A DNA stretch of 64,000 nucleotides, taken from CAYWXK01 sp964462515. GTDB taxonomy: Bacteria; Planctomycetota; Phycisphaerae; Sedimentisphaerales; Anaerobacaceae. A program made the position numbers and the translations under genes. Below, one piece after another: positions 49,073 to 58,864 of this stretch. The stretch is taken from contig CAYWXK010000010.1 in NCBI GenBank assembly GCA_964462515.1, forward strand, positions 31,711 to 95,710, given 5' to 3'. The notes below the pieces were generated by a model. The model did not search any database. It was given only the letters and a program-made list of their open reading frames with translations, and had not been told where the DNA came from. Within the stretch, counting starts at the first letter, position 1. Every line of letters starts with the position of its first letter.

Positions 49073-51547
49073 TTACCTGACCTCAAGGTAGTCAAGGTTA
49101 ATGGCCCCGCTATTGCTGCTGCTAAAGTATATAACAATTTGATGAACACCCGGCTTGAGCCGCATAGTAAGCGATGCGACAGCCCAGGTGTCCCAGTTGG
49201 TCAGTGGCGGAAATGATACATTGCCGCCGTAGTCGCCGTCAGCAAACACCCTCCGCGTCGCAGTTGCACCGGTAGCATTAGCATAGCGAAACCACAATGA
49301 ATAATCGTCTTCGGTTGGCACAGCGATAACAAATGAAACGCTGTCGCCGGCGCTGCCAAATTGGTCAACAAAGCCTGTGCCCGAATATCCGCTGTGGTTG
49401 GTATTTATGGATACCCCTGATTTGACAGCATCTTCGGCCTCATAGCGGTCGCCCGCCGGTGGTGTTACCAAACGTTCAAAGTAAATCATATCCCAATACG
49501 ATAAGCTCGGCACCGTAAAGGAAACAAAACTGCCCTGTGCATCAGAGTTAATAATGTATGGAAGCGATTGCCCGCTGCCGTGATTCAAATCGGGCGAGGC
49601 CAAATATACTCTCTTGACCACGGCATTAGGCCCCAGCCTGTATTTTACCGCCAGATTATTCAATAAAGGCGGAGTATTTGCGACATTGCGCCACTGGTCA
49701 TCGTTGCCGAGCAGGTTAATCAGATGCAGAACCTCGAAATCACTGCAGTGTCGCGACAGAAACCATATAGTGTTGCCGGCGCCGTTACCGGAAACCGGCT
49801 GCCCATCAATAGAAATCCACTGTAATCCTGTATCGCCCATATCCAGCTCGGGCGCAAATAGCAGCGACTCGTTCGCTGTAATAAAATCGTAGTAATCCTT
49901 CATCAAGGATTTTAGCTCAGCGGTCATTTGCCTGGAGCGGTTGGGGAAAAACTCATTGCCGAGCATCTGGTCGCCGTCACCAAGCTCAATATGAAACGCA
50001 CCGCTGGCAAAAAACGCCGCATCAGCTAACCGAATACTGTCACTGTCAAAGTAACCGCCGGTATCCTCATAGCGGTTCACATAAGCAGCCAGCACCATAC
50101 CCTTGCCGCCGGACTCCGCACGCGATTTTTTCACAAAGTCGTAAACGCCTTTATACGTTTCGTTATTCCAAAGCTCACTATAGAGAAAATCGACAAGACT
50201 GTTACGGACCACATCGTTGACGCCCCAGTAGTTCACGCCGCCATCTACCATATTGAACGTAAGTGCATCGTGCCCGACCAGGCCGGGATATTGCGTCTCC
50301 AGATAATCAAGATGGTTTTTGGACAGGTTAAGCATCGGCGAGAAGCTGTTGCCCAAGTCAACAAAATTGCCGTTATAGTCGTAGTATGTCCCGCCTCCGA
50401 TATTGCCTAATTGGTCGAGGTGTATCCCGTCAAAACCCACGCTCAATAGCGCATCGGAGTATTCGCCGGTTAAGTGATTTTGCCAGTTTATATTGACCGG
50501 ATTGAAAACCCAAAAATTAGTATTCCCCGCCGTGTGGTGAAACTGGTTTAAGTGACTCTGGTCGGAAAATAGCCCCCATTGTCTGCTGACGCCGGAAATC
50601 TGCTCATAGCCATCAAGCCCGATGTAAACCTGAAAATAAGGCATAGCTGCGATGTTTTGCTGGTGTGCTTCATCAACCAGGTCCGTCAAAACATTATACG
50701 AAATACGCTCACCTCGCCAGTCAATCCACGGGTCAACAATGAATGAACCAATTCGCTGGATGACATTTTCGTGCCGCCACATCCAATCGTAAAACTGCAC
50801 ACAGTTAATGTGATAATTGCGAGAAAGCTGATTGAAAATGTCAACTGCTCGCTGATGAGGCTGTCCATCGTAAAACTCCGTAATGTAGCCGTAGCGCTGA
50901 TACCGCCGCCAATCACTGGAAACATCAATCGCACTGACAGCGAAAGAGCCGTTTGTCAACCTTGCCTCAACAAGATAGCCCTGAAAATCACAAACCAGCG
51001 TCCGCCAGGTAAACACTACCGTCCTTGTAGTATTAGGCTCCAGTGTAACCGGCTGCCTTGTCGTAAAGATAATATGTCCCGGCCTGCTTATACTCAGTAT
51101 CACCGCACCATCGAAATTATCGACCGGCCCGTTAGAAAGCTCTACTGTTAGAACAGCTTCCTCCCCCGGGTCATATCGTGCCTTGTCCGGATAAACTCTA
51201 TTCACAACCGCATTTTGTCCGACAGTCGAATCGGACAGCCAATCGCGCGCCAACAAAGATAACTCATCGTAATTGTAGCTGCGCATCCACCCGTTGGAGA
51301 GCAAAGCAAGGTCCCTCAAATCCACCCGGCCATCCCGATTCAAATCGCCCGGAATCTGAACAGAAAAGAAGCTCACCCCGTTAGAAAAGAAAGTTGTCTT
51401 TCTAACGGGGCTCACGCTGCTGCCCGCTTCAGCGACAGCAGTGCCAGGATATTTCTGTTCTGTCATCAGCTTGCCCGCTGAACCGGTTTGATTCAGCAAA
51501 ACAAGGCACGCTGACAGAAAAATAATCCATATAAGCCTTTTTTCCAT
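49073..51547 (-). CDS. secreted GH66-type glycoside hydrolase with CBM35 and dockerin-like loops
   Basis: 824 residues from the ATG at 51545-51547 (signal peptide follows); an upstream ATG gives an unlikely N-terminus. Dockerin-like loops are unusually near the N-terminus (PGDLNRDGRVDLRDLALLSNGW, about 67-105). An immunoglobulin-like strand region (about 110-210) precedes the GH66 barrel (about 215-600: YGYITEFYDG, NYHINCVQFYDWMW, FDGIHLDQLG with probable nucleophile D378). A CBM35/CBM6-like domain ends the protein (RYEAEDA..., about 690-824). The family cleaves dextran or makes cyclic isomaltooligosaccharides. Residues about 45-61 are encoded by a GTTAGAA palindrome. Confidence 0.85.
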   Translation of the reverse strand: MEKRLIWIIFLSACLVLLNQTGSAGKLMTEQKYPGTAVAEAGSSVSPVRKTTFFSNGVSFFSVQIPGDLNRDGRVDLRDLALLSNGWMRSYNYDELSLLARDWLSDSTVGQNAVVNRVYPDKARYDPGEEAVLTVELSNGPVDNFDGAVILSISRPGHIIFTTRQPVTLEPNTTRTVVFTWRTLVCDFQGYLVEARLTNGSFAVSAIDVSSDWRRYQRYGYITEFYDGQPHQRAVDIFNQLSRNYHINCVQFYDWMWRHENVIQRIGSFIVDPWIDWRGERISYNVLTDLVDEAHQQNIAAMPYFQVYIGLDGYEQISGVSRQWGLFSDQSHLNQFHHTAGNTNFWVFNPVNINWQNHLTGEYSDALLSVGFDGIHLDQLGNIGGGTYYDYNGNFVDLGNSFSPMLNLSKNHLDYLETQYPGLVGHDALTFNMVDGGVNYWGVNDVVRNSLVDFLYSELWNNETYKGVYDFVKKSRAESGGKGMVLAAYVNRYEDTGGYFDSDSIRLADAAFFASGAFHIELGDGDQMLGNEFFPNRSRQMTAELKSLMKDYYDFITANESLLFAPELDMGDTGLQWISIDGQPVSGNGAGNTIWFLSRHCSDFEVLHLINLLGNDDQWRNVANTPPLLNNLAVKYRLGPNAVVKRVYLASPDLNHGSGQSLPYIINSDAQGSFVSFTVPSLSYWDMIYFERLVTPPAGDRYEAEDAVKSGVSINTNHSGYSGTGFVDQFGSAGDSVSFVIAVPTEDDYSLWFRYANATGATATRRVFADGDYGGNVSFPPLTNWDTWAVASLTMRLKPGVHQIVIYFSSSNSGAINLDYLEVR
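51376..51410. repeat. GTTAGAA palindrome inside the GH66 gene
   Basis: 12-base arms CCCCGTTAGAAA (51376-51387) and TTTCTAACGGGG (51399-51410). It is read through in frame between the signal peptide and the dockerin-like loops, giving the Pro-Val-Arg-Lys-Thr-Thr-Phe-Phe segment. Confidence 0.85.
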
Positions 51548-51909
51548 TTCGTTATCTATTACTCCGGAGTGTCTTTCAATAATATCACTTATATTATACC
51601 ACAAATGGGTCGTTTTGTCAAAAATTCCCGCCGCAGGACGGGTAAAGGCTCATAGATAAATGGTATGGATTCGCAACGAGCAGCGCAACCGTTAAACGAG
51701 GTTTGTGTTATTGGAGGTTGCGTTATCGGGTTGTGGTGACGTCAGCCATCTTGACGATTGCGTGGGACATTCGGCTGAGCTCAGTCGAAGCCCTCGTCAC
51801 GGTCCAGCCTTCGTAGCCACTACGGCGGAGAGGGCTTGCGTTATCCCGTCAGGTATGGCTGACGCCTGCCGTAAGGCATGGCCAAGCCCAAAACGTCCTA
51901 CGATGTGGA
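51548..51909. other. intergenic region with CCTTCGTAGCC-type repeats
   Basis: No gene seen. It contains CCAGCCTTCGTAGCCACTACGG at 51803-51824, the same word as in the mfd insertion, and further inverted strings (GGTATGGCTGACGCC, GGCATGGCC). It separates the GH66 gene start from the subtilase-LamG gene end. Confidence 0.6.
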
Positions 51910-54354
51910 TTAAGGATTCACCGCCTTATTGTAGATTCGGACATCATCAATCAGGCCGTACCAGAAAGTGCCTGGATTGCGGTTCCGACCGGTACCAAGA
52001 TTGAGACCTGTATTTGAAGAGACCAGATTAGCAAGAGGATTGGGGTCTTCAGCGACCTTAACGCCATCCGCGTAGAGGCGGCGGCGAGAGCCGTCCCAGG
52101 TAACGACGATACAGTGCCATTCACCATCGGTGATTACAAATTCCGAGACAAGAGGAGAAGTGGATGGACTGCCATCTGTTAAGGCGGTCATAAGTTTGCC
52201 CCCTGTTGGGTCTGCGCAAAGCCAATCTTTCCCAGCAGGCAAAAGGAAGGTGGATTGTTGAGATAAAACTACCTGTCCCGGGCTGCCTCCTTTAACCCAG
52301 GCCATAGCAGTAAATGGGCCGCTGGAAGGATTCAAGACAAAAGGCGTGCTGACGTAATCATCTGCTCCATCAAGCTGGAGTGCACCACGTACCGCCCCAC
52401 TAACAGGCTGCCAGATAGGATTACCATTGAGTGTGCCGTTCTTATCGCTGATGCTATCGTGGGCAATAGTGCCTTCGGTCTCATCCAGCTTCCAGTGGGA
52501 TATCCGGTTTGGCTCAGGAATTTCTGGAATTTCCTGAAGCCAATACTGACTTAAGAGAGCAAGGTCCTTTACATCTACGATGCGGTCACGCCGAGTGGCA
52601 GGAGCAATGTCAGCAGAAGACTCACCCATGTTCCAGGATTGAGCCAGCAGCGAGAAATCTTTTAGGTCAACCTTCCAGTCGTTATTCAGGTCTGCACGCT
52701 TGGCGAGCAACATATCCAGAGCAGCTCTTGCATCGACGCGGCCCCAGCCGTAGTAGTCATCTCGACCAGGGTCTCCCAGGTCTTTCGCAGACCGCTCAAG
52801 GATATATTGCACTTGGGTATTGGTTAGATTGGGGTCAACAGAGAGAATCATGGCTGCCACGCCGGCGGCAACCGGAGTCGCCGCAGAGGTCCCAGAAAAT
52901 TTCTCCGCGTAGTCCAATATGTTGGGATCACTATTCCATTTGTTCCATCCAGGCAATCCAACCTGATCCGTGGTCCACAGGAGACCTTGAGATAATGTAT
53001 AAAACAGATCCAAGTCATAAGTATGCACTCCTCCGCCCCCCGGCGCTACAATATCTAATTCAGGTCCGAAGTCACTCCACCAACTCCGCAGGTCATTGTG
53101 GTCTGTTGCCCCAACGGCGATGACTTCGGGATATCGAGCGGGATAACGAACAGGCCCGTTATAGTTGCCCGCGGCGAAGAGCACAACACACCCTTTCCCG
53201 CCGCGACCGATACCGCCTGATTGGGTGACATCTACGATGCCGGAGTAAATGATTGGAAGGGGATTTTGCCCCCAACTCCAACTGTTGCTGAGGATGTCGG
53301 CCCCGTTGGCTGCCGCCCAGCGTAAAGCCGTTGCTCTATCGGCCTGCGTGGTCCAAACTTCCGTCCCATCGGCGCGGACGCTAAAGATACGGATGGGCAT
53401 GACCTTGCAGTTCCAGGTAACCCCTGTTACACCTATAGAGTTGTTGCCCCGTGCTGCTATAAGTCCGGCACAGCAAGTGCCGTGGGCATTCAACCAGTGG
53501 TCAGTTGACGGGTCCGGCCGGTCGTCATTGTCATAGAAGTCATAACCCGGCACCAGATTGTTGACCAGGTCCGGGTGGTTGGAATCTACACCGCTGTCGA
53601 GCACGGCGACCACGATGTTCGGGTCTCCTCTCGTGATCTCCCATGCTTCCGGGGCGCGGATATCCGCGCCCGGTGTTCCGCCCGACTGGCCCGTATTTTG
53701 CCAGTGCCACTGCATCGGGAAATATTCATCGTTGGGTATAACCTGACCACAAAGCTTCGGCTGAGACGCGGTATTCGGAGCCGCCCATTCTATCCATTCA
53801 ACATTATTGAGGTTCTCCAACGCTGTGAAAACAGCTTCAGCATCAGGCCCCAGGACTTGCAGCAGATACTCCTGTGTCGTGAACTCCATCGGCTTGATTA
53901 TGGCAAGGGACAAGGACTCGCAGAGGAAATGAACCTGCCTTGCATCGACTCCAGGATGAACGCGAATTACGATCTCAGGAATGACGGCTACTATTTCACC
54001 ATTCGATGAGAACAGTGGTGCGACATATTCGGCTGCTCCGTTGTAAATCAGTTCGGCCATAACTGCATCGTTCCTGGATGAGGGGCCATCATTCTCCACT
54101 ATCCAGATGCCGTGACGGTCCAGGCCGCCAATGGGCTGGACCTGGCCCTCTTCCAGAAACAGCGTCCCGGCTAAAGCGCTGATTCCCGCTTTCGGCTTAG
54201 GCTGTTTAACTACATAACCCTTTTCGGCTTGCGGGATGAATCGAAGCTGCTCGTTGCCTACCGTCAGAACGTATTCTTTAGCCGGGCTTTGGGCAGGCCA
54301 TAAAACGAGCACTACCAACAGTAACGTAATTTTCGAATCATTAAGCCATTTCAT
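51910..54354 (-). CDS. secreted subtilisin-like (S8) protease with dockerin-like and LamG domains
   Basis: 814 residues from the ATG at 54352-54354, where a signal peptide begins. A propeptide-like region (30-200) precedes the S8 domain: D253 in VVAVLDSGVDSNHPD, H291 in WLNAHGTCCAG and S490 in FSGTSAATPVAAG. Two dockerin-like loops follow (DLNNDWKVDLKDFSLLAQSW and RIVDVKDLALLSQYWL, about 560-615). A LamG_3-type concanavalin-like domain ends the protein (about 625-814, SHWKLDETEGTIAHDSI to DDVRIYNKAVNP). That domain is nearly identical to the one in the gene upstream. Exported protease; sugar or surface binding by LamG is inferred. Confidence 0.9.
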   Translation of the reverse strand: MKWLNDSKITLLLVVLVLWPAQSPAKEYVLTVGNEQLRFIPQAEKGYVVKQPKPKAGISALAGTLFLEEGQVQPIGGLDRHGIWIVENDGPSSRNDAVMAELIYNGAAEYVAPLFSSNGEIVAVIPEIVIRVHPGVDARQVHFLCESLSLAIIKPMEFTTQEYLLQVLGPDAEAVFTALENLNNVEWIEWAAPNTASQPKLCGQVIPNDEYFPMQWHWQNTGQSGGTPGADIRAPEAWEITRGDPNIVVAVLDSGVDSNHPDLVNNLVPGYDFYDNDDRPDPSTDHWLNAHGTCCAGLIAARGNNSIGVTGVTWNCKVMPIRIFSVRADGTEVWTTQADRATALRWAAANGADILSNSWSWGQNPLPIIYSGIVDVTQSGGIGRGGKGCVVLFAAGNYNGPVRYPARYPEVIAVGATDHNDLRSWWSDFGPELDIVAPGGGGVHTYDLDLFYTLSQGLLWTTDQVGLPGWNKWNSDPNILDYAEKFSGTSAATPVAAGVAAMILSVDPNLTNTQVQYILERSAKDLGDPGRDDYYGWGRVDARAALDMLLAKRADLNNDWKVDLKDFSLLAQSWNMGESSADIAPATRRDRIVDVKDLALLSQYWLQEIPEIPEPNRISHWKLDETEGTIAHDSISDKNGTLNGNPIWQPVSGAVRGALQLDGADDYVSTPFVLNPSSGPFTAMAWVKGGSPGQVVLSQQSTFLLPAGKDWLCADPTGGKLMTALTDGSPSTSPLVSEFVITDGEWHCIVVTWDGSRRRLYADGVKVAEDPNPLANLVSSNTGLNLGTGRNRNPGTFWYGLIDDVRIYNKAVNP

Positions 54355-54396
54355 TTCACACCATCCCTTCTGCCGCCTGAGCGGCAAGCAATGTAG

Positions 54397-54433
54397 GGTG
54401 GGGCTTTATCCGCCGAAGGTGGATTGCCCCACC
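54397..54433. repeat. GGTGGGGC...GCCCCACC palindrome
   Basis: 8-base arms with a 21-base loop containing TCCGCCGAAGGTGGA, itself a small hairpin. The flanks GTAG and AATT match the ends of the GGTGGGCT repeats, so this looks like a longer member of that family. Confidence 0.6.
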
Positions 54434-54458
54434 AATTTAATTTCTATTCCTAAGTTTC

Positions 54459-56867
54459 CTACGGGCTCACGGCCCGGTTGTATATTCGGACATCGTCAAT
54501 CAGGCCGGACCAGAAACTGCCTGCGGTGAGGGTTCTGCCGGCACCGATGCACAGACCTGTGTCTGCAGAGATAAGATTAGCCAAACTGCTGGTATCCTTA
54601 GCAACTTTGGCTTCATCTGCATAAAGGGACCTATGGGAGCCGTCCCACGCAACGCCGATACAGTGCCAATCGCCATCGGTAACTATGAATTCAGATACCA
54701 GTGGAAAGGTGGATGGGCTGCCATCGGTTAAGGCGGTCATAAGTTTGCCCGCCAGTGGGTCTGCGCAGAGCCAATCTTTCCCACGAGGCACAAGGATGCT
54801 GGATTTTTGAGATATAACTACTTGTCCTGGACTACCTCCTTTAACCCAGGCGAAAGCTGTGAACGGGCCACCGGCTGGGTTCAAAATAAAGGGGGTGCTA
54901 ATGTAATCATCGATGCCGTCGAACTGCAGAGCGCCGTCTATTTTGCCGCTTTCAGGCTGCCAGATAGGGTTACCATTAAGGTTGCCGTGTTTATTGCTGA
55001 TGCTATCGTAGGCGATAGTGCCTTCCGTCTCGTCCAGCGTCCAGTATGAAACCAACCCTGGAAATGCAAGCCAGCTCTCAGCTAAAACAGCAAGGTCGTC
55101 ATAATCGACTATACCGTTGCCAAAGGGATGAGGGGCGATGTCAACCCAGGAATTATCCTGGAACAAGTATTGAGCAAATATCGAAAAATCTTTGAAGTCC
55201 ACTTTTCCGTCGCCGTTAAAGTCAACATCTGGAGTCAGTGAAACCTGCCACAGTTCGATGCCATTTCCGGTGCCCGAATTGCGTGAATACTGCTTGTCGG
55301 TCGGATTGTTCCAGTGCTCGTGAACGCCAAGACTTGCCAGCCGCGTTCCGTCTTTTTCCGGGTCGTAAAATGTCCCCGAGGGAGGATTATTTGCCAGCGC
55401 CGCCTCGTGGAGATAATCATCGGTCGCCGCGTGAGCAGGACCGTTGGTTTCAGGCCATTCGGCGATAAGAAAGTCAAAGCCCACCGAATCGAGCGCTATT
55501 TGGTCCTGTGAGACAAAAATGCTCGAGGGCCAATCATTATTGAAGGGTGTCATCTGCCATTTTCGCGGCAGATTATTTGGGTAGCTCAAGGCGTGCTTAC
55601 CGGCGAACAACCCGTCAATCATACAAAGAAACGTTTTGCCGCCGACATCGCGGTGGCCCATAAGGTCAACCATATTTCTGTATTTGCCGCTCTGAGAGAT
55701 AGTAAAGGGGCAATCCGAATGCATATCATAATATCCACCGGCATTTGGCTGTCGAAGGGAGCCAAAATGGTTCTTTCCGCAAAGGGTAATTCCCGCCACG
55801 TTGTAATGGCCTTTTAGAGAGGCCAGATTGATAAAGTATTCCGCATCTACGTAGGATTGCAGCACATAGTCCTGGGTTTTTCCTGAGGCTTTTGTCGTGC
55901 TCCAGTAAAACGCAACGTTAGAATACTTGATTTTGGTTCGGTTATAGTAGCCGAGATAATCCAGATAATGAACGTTTGGGAAATCCGGGTGAATCATATT
56001 GTAGAACTCATTACACCATAAGCAAATTGGGTCGCCGATTGTAATGTCGGATTGCGCTACGCCGACAATATTCACAAGATGGTCCAGCAGCGAATGAATA
56101 ATTTGTGGTGAGCATATCGCATACTCAGGTGTGTGGTTGATAAGGTTATAGTTGGTATTTCCTCCGGATGCAATCATATCCACAAAATTCACCTTTATCG
56201 TAATCTTCTCGCCACTTTTGTAGCCTACATCTCCCTTGCCCTGTTGTTGATTGAAATATCGAAAAAGGGCATCCCAGGCCTCCGAGATATTCGACACACC
56301 AGCCAGCTCGCGGATGGCTTGAAATATCATCCTATCGACCACCTCCTGGTTAGTATGATTGCTTTGCCACCAGTAGCCGTCGCCCAGACGCGGACCTTTC
56401 CAATCAGTAGCATTGGGGTCATGTGCCCAGACGACTCTTCCGGGATGGAGCCCCTTGGCGACTCCTATGGGACTATTGGCAGAATGCGGCTCGGCTGCTT
56501 TTGCCTCCTTTTTCGCAGTCAATGTTAGTGAAAGCCATACAAAGCCGATACTGGCCACTATGCAAAAGATACCGATGAGGTAACGTGAACGTAAAAAAGA
56601 GCTTTTGGCCTTGCGAAGGGCTGCTGTGGAACCTCCTAAACCCATAAGCCAAATGATAAAAGCCGAGGCAAAAGGAAAAGCGACCCGTTGACAGGGGTAA
56701 GCTGCTCGTGAAGGCTTGGGCACTACGCGGACCAGGAACCAGATTAGTGACGCCAAACCTACAACAGGAAACAACCATATTAACCAGGGATATTTCCTGA
56801 AGAATCCAGCGGACTTGCCTGTCTGTGGACAAGCTGATGGAACCTTTTTCTTCTTGCTAAATAGCAT
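54459..56867 (-). CDS. membrane-anchored DUF362 protein with dockerin-like and LamG domains
   Basis: 802 residues. Three hydrophobic segments lie in the first ~120 residues (WLIWLFPVVGLASLIWFLV, a second near 65-80 and a third near 97-115), then a long exported region. Residues about 130-500 match DUF362 (VVWAHDPNATDW, ITIKVNFVDM, SDITIGDP, LKGHYNVAGITLCGKNHFG, IDGLFAG). Dockerin-like loops (DFNGDGKVDFKDFSIFAQYLF, GNGIVDYDDLAVLAESWL) lie at about 550-610 and a LamG domain fills the remainder. DUF362 is often found in Fe-S proteins, but no ferredoxin motif is present. Function unknown. An AAGGAG site precedes the ATG. Confidence 0.85.
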   Translation of the reverse strand: MLFSKKKKVPSACPQTGKSAGFFRKYPWLIWLFPVVGLASLIWFLVRVVPKPSRAAYPCQRVAFPFASAFIIWLMGLGGSTAALRKAKSSFLRSRYLIGIFCIVASIGFVWLSLTLTAKKEAKAAEPHSANSPIGVAKGLHPGRVVWAHDPNATDWKGPRLGDGYWWQSNHTNQEVVDRMIFQAIRELAGVSNISEAWDALFRYFNQQQGKGDVGYKSGEKITIKVNFVDMIASGGNTNYNLINHTPEYAICSPQIIHSLLDHLVNIVGVAQSDITIGDPICLWCNEFYNMIHPDFPNVHYLDYLGYYNRTKIKYSNVAFYWSTTKASGKTQDYVLQSYVDAEYFINLASLKGHYNVAGITLCGKNHFGSLRQPNAGGYYDMHSDCPFTISQSGKYRNMVDLMGHRDVGGKTFLCMIDGLFAGKHALSYPNNLPRKWQMTPFNNDWPSSIFVSQDQIALDSVGFDFLIAEWPETNGPAHAATDDYLHEAALANNPPSGTFYDPEKDGTRLASLGVHEHWNNPTDKQYSRNSGTGNGIELWQVSLTPDVDFNGDGKVDFKDFSIFAQYLFQDNSWVDIAPHPFGNGIVDYDDLAVLAESWLAFPGLVSYWTLDETEGTIAYDSISNKHGNLNGNPIWQPESGKIDGALQFDGIDDYISTPFILNPAGGPFTAFAWVKGGSPGQVVISQKSSILVPRGKDWLCADPLAGKLMTALTDGSPSTFPLVSEFIVTDGDWHCIGVAWDGSHRSLYADEAKVAKDTSSLANLISADTGLCIGAGRTLTAGSFWSGLIDDVRIYNRAVSP

Positions 56868-56912
56868 TTCCCTATCTCCTTAACCTCCAGCCGTGTTTCG
56901 AAAACACAATTT

Positions 56913-57059
56913 ACTCCGTTAGAAAGCCCCGTGTTGAAACACGCGGTAAAATATCTCCTGGCACGGGGTCTAAACTTGTCCGCCGAAGGCGGAGCCGCGT
57001 GTAAGTTCCGTTAGTCCGCTTGGGGATGCCTTGCGGCAAAAGCTCCTTTCTAACGGAGT
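56913..57059. repeat. GTTAGAA palindromic element, intergenic copy 2
   Basis: Same 14-base arms as 20505-20630 (56913-56926 and 57046-57059) and a closely similar centre (GGTAAAATAT, CACGGGGTCTAAACTTGTCC, CGCCGAAGGCGGAG), plus about 20 extra bases (GGGGATGCCTTGCGGC). Non-coding. Confidence 0.85.
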
Positions 57060-57233
57060 TTACTATTGCCCAGCAATCCGATTACATTATGTTACCAAAT
57101 CCATCCTGAAATTGCAATTGTTTTGAGCCTTTTTGTGGGAGTTTTGTCGCTGTAACCGGTTAATCCGCATTTCTGTCCTAAGGACAATGGATTCCTGTTT
57201 GCACACCAATGACCTGGAGAGCTGCGCGCAGAG

Positions 57234-57257
57234 AAAAAGCCCCCCTAAGGGGGCTTT
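57234..57257 (-). terminator. intrinsic terminator, bidirectional
   Basis: AAAAAGCCCCC-CTAA-GGGGGCTTTTT: a 10-base stem with A and T runs on either side. It starts just after the stop of the PhoPQ-activated hydrolase gene on the minus strand. Confidence 0.85.
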
Positions 57258-57264
57258 TTGTGGT

Positions 57265-58818
57265 TTAGTTTAAGTTAAGGACGAGCGGAGGGTATTGTGG
57301 AGCGGGTTTCCACTCGGCGGCCAGGAGCGAGTAGTCGAGGAAGTTGATTATGCCATCGCCGCAGAGGGCCGCTATATCGACCGAAGGCTCACTTGACAGC
57401 CAGTGGCTAAGAAGGATTGCGAGGTCGTCAAAATCGACGTCGCAGTCAGTGTCGAAGCCGAGTTTATAGGAAAACGGCAGACACTTCGGGACGACGTGGA
57501 TCTGCGTTGTGAACTTGTGCGGGATGCCGAGGCCGCTGTCAAAGGTCAGCTCTACGAAGAAGGCTGTCCAGCCTTCGTTCGGTTCAGGGACTTTGGCGAT
57601 ATAAATGCCGCCGCCCTGATCGGAGAGTGGGGAGGATTTCCATACGGGGCCAATGGTTTCGAGTCGGAAGTCGCGGGTCTTTGTGTTGGTTGCCTGCCAG
57701 AGATTGACCGCTGTCGGTGTGGTGGTAGTTTTGACTTCGATTGAGTTATTATCTTTGATTGTCCATGAGAACTGGGGGCGGGGTGAGCCGGCGAGGATGG
57801 ATTTATAGAAAACCGTCAGACTCATCGGGGCATCGGAATTGCCGAGGCTGTGGTCGGTGTTTGGGACATAGCGGAGGTATTTTTCGGCGATTAGGTCCTT
57901 AAAGTAGAATTGGGCGGAGTCCGGCAAAAAGAACTGGTCGCCGGACGAATTGACGCCAAATTTGGGCATTGTGTAGCGGGAGCGATACTCATACGGGTCG
58001 ATGAATTTTATCAATGCCTGGCCTTCCGGCGTGCCAAGCCGCTCGAATACCTTCAGTTGAACATAATCGTTAATTGCAGAAGAGTAAAAGCCGTAGGCGC
58101 TGTAGTGGTGCTTCATTTGCTCATCCATATTGAGGACGTCGATGACAGCGGGGGCGATTGCGACGACCCGCTTATCGACCGCTGCGGTGAGCCAGGTGGT
58201 CCAGCCGCGTTTTGACCCGCCTGATATGAAGAATTTATTTATTTTGAGGCCGCCGTTGGTGGCGGATGAGATGTGAGACTGGACGGTGTCCATTGCGCGG
58301 ACGGCGCTTTTGACCATCGGCAAGAGCAATGGCCAGGTGGGGTCGCCGGTCTTCATATATTTATCGAATGTGTAGGCAATAATCGCATCTTCGGAACGCG
58401 GGCCGCCGCCATCGGGGAAGACGAGGGGCTCGTTCGGGACCATTTTGAGGTCCGCCACGACCGTGTTGGCGCTAAGGGCGATGCCGACTAACATCATATC
58501 TGCTGAGGATGGAGGAGAGCCTCGATTACTGCCGCCATTTATCCATAATAGGGCGGTGTCCGCGGTGGCTGCATCGGGCTTGATTATGGTGAGCCAGTGC
58601 TGCCATAAAGTCCTATCGACCTCGCTGCTTTTTCGCCAGGACTGCGATTTCAAATCGATAATGTATGCGGTGTGGCCGATGCCTTTGACAGTGCTAAGCA
58701 GCGTGAAACTGTAATTAGGGTCCGGCGCTGCAACGTAGTCATCCAGCGGTGTAGCCGGAGAGAGTTGTGTCGTGATAAGAATCAGTGCAAAAAAGACCGA
58801 GAGAATGTTAGATTTCAT
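57265..58818 (-). CDS. PhoPQ-activated pathogenicity-related protein family hydrolase with dockerin-like end
   Basis: 517 residues with a signal peptide (ends LSPATP). Residues 20-440 match the PqaA family, an alpha/beta-hydrolase-like fold: TALLWINGGSN near residue 90, the nucleophile-elbow-like FFISGGSKRGWTTWLTAAVD near residue 197, VIAIAPAVIDVLNM-like AIAPAVIDVLNM and a FYKSILAGSPRPQFSW segment. In planctomycetes many copies are secreted and of unknown substrate. Two dockerin-like loops (DTDCDVDFDDLAILLSHWL and GDGIINFLDYSLLAAEW) end it. A terminator follows directly. Confidence 0.88.
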   Translation of the reverse strand: MKSNILSVFFALILITTQLSPATPLDDYVAAPDPNYSFTLLSTVKGIGHTAYIIDLKSQSWRKSSEVDRTLWQHWLTIIKPDAATADTALLWINGGSNRGSPPSSADMMLVGIALSANTVVADLKMVPNEPLVFPDGGGPRSEDAIIAYTFDKYMKTGDPTWPLLLPMVKSAVRAMDTVQSHISSATNGGLKINKFFISGGSKRGWTTWLTAAVDKRVVAIAPAVIDVLNMDEQMKHHYSAYGFYSSAINDYVQLKVFERLGTPEGQALIKFIDPYEYRSRYTMPKFGVNSSGDQFFLPDSAQFYFKDLIAEKYLRYVPNTDHSLGNSDAPMSLTVFYKSILAGSPRPQFSWTIKDNNSIEVKTTTTPTAVNLWQATNTKTRDFRLETIGPVWKSSPLSDQGGGIYIAKVPEPNEGWTAFFVELTFDSGLGIPHKFTTQIHVVPKCLPFSYKLGFDTDCDVDFDDLAILLSHWLSSEPSVDIAALCGDGIINFLDYSLLAAEWKPAPQYPPLVLNLN

Positions 58819-58864
58819 TTTGTGCCCTTTCTTTTTTAATTGTCAGCAATTTTTTCCTTTTCAA

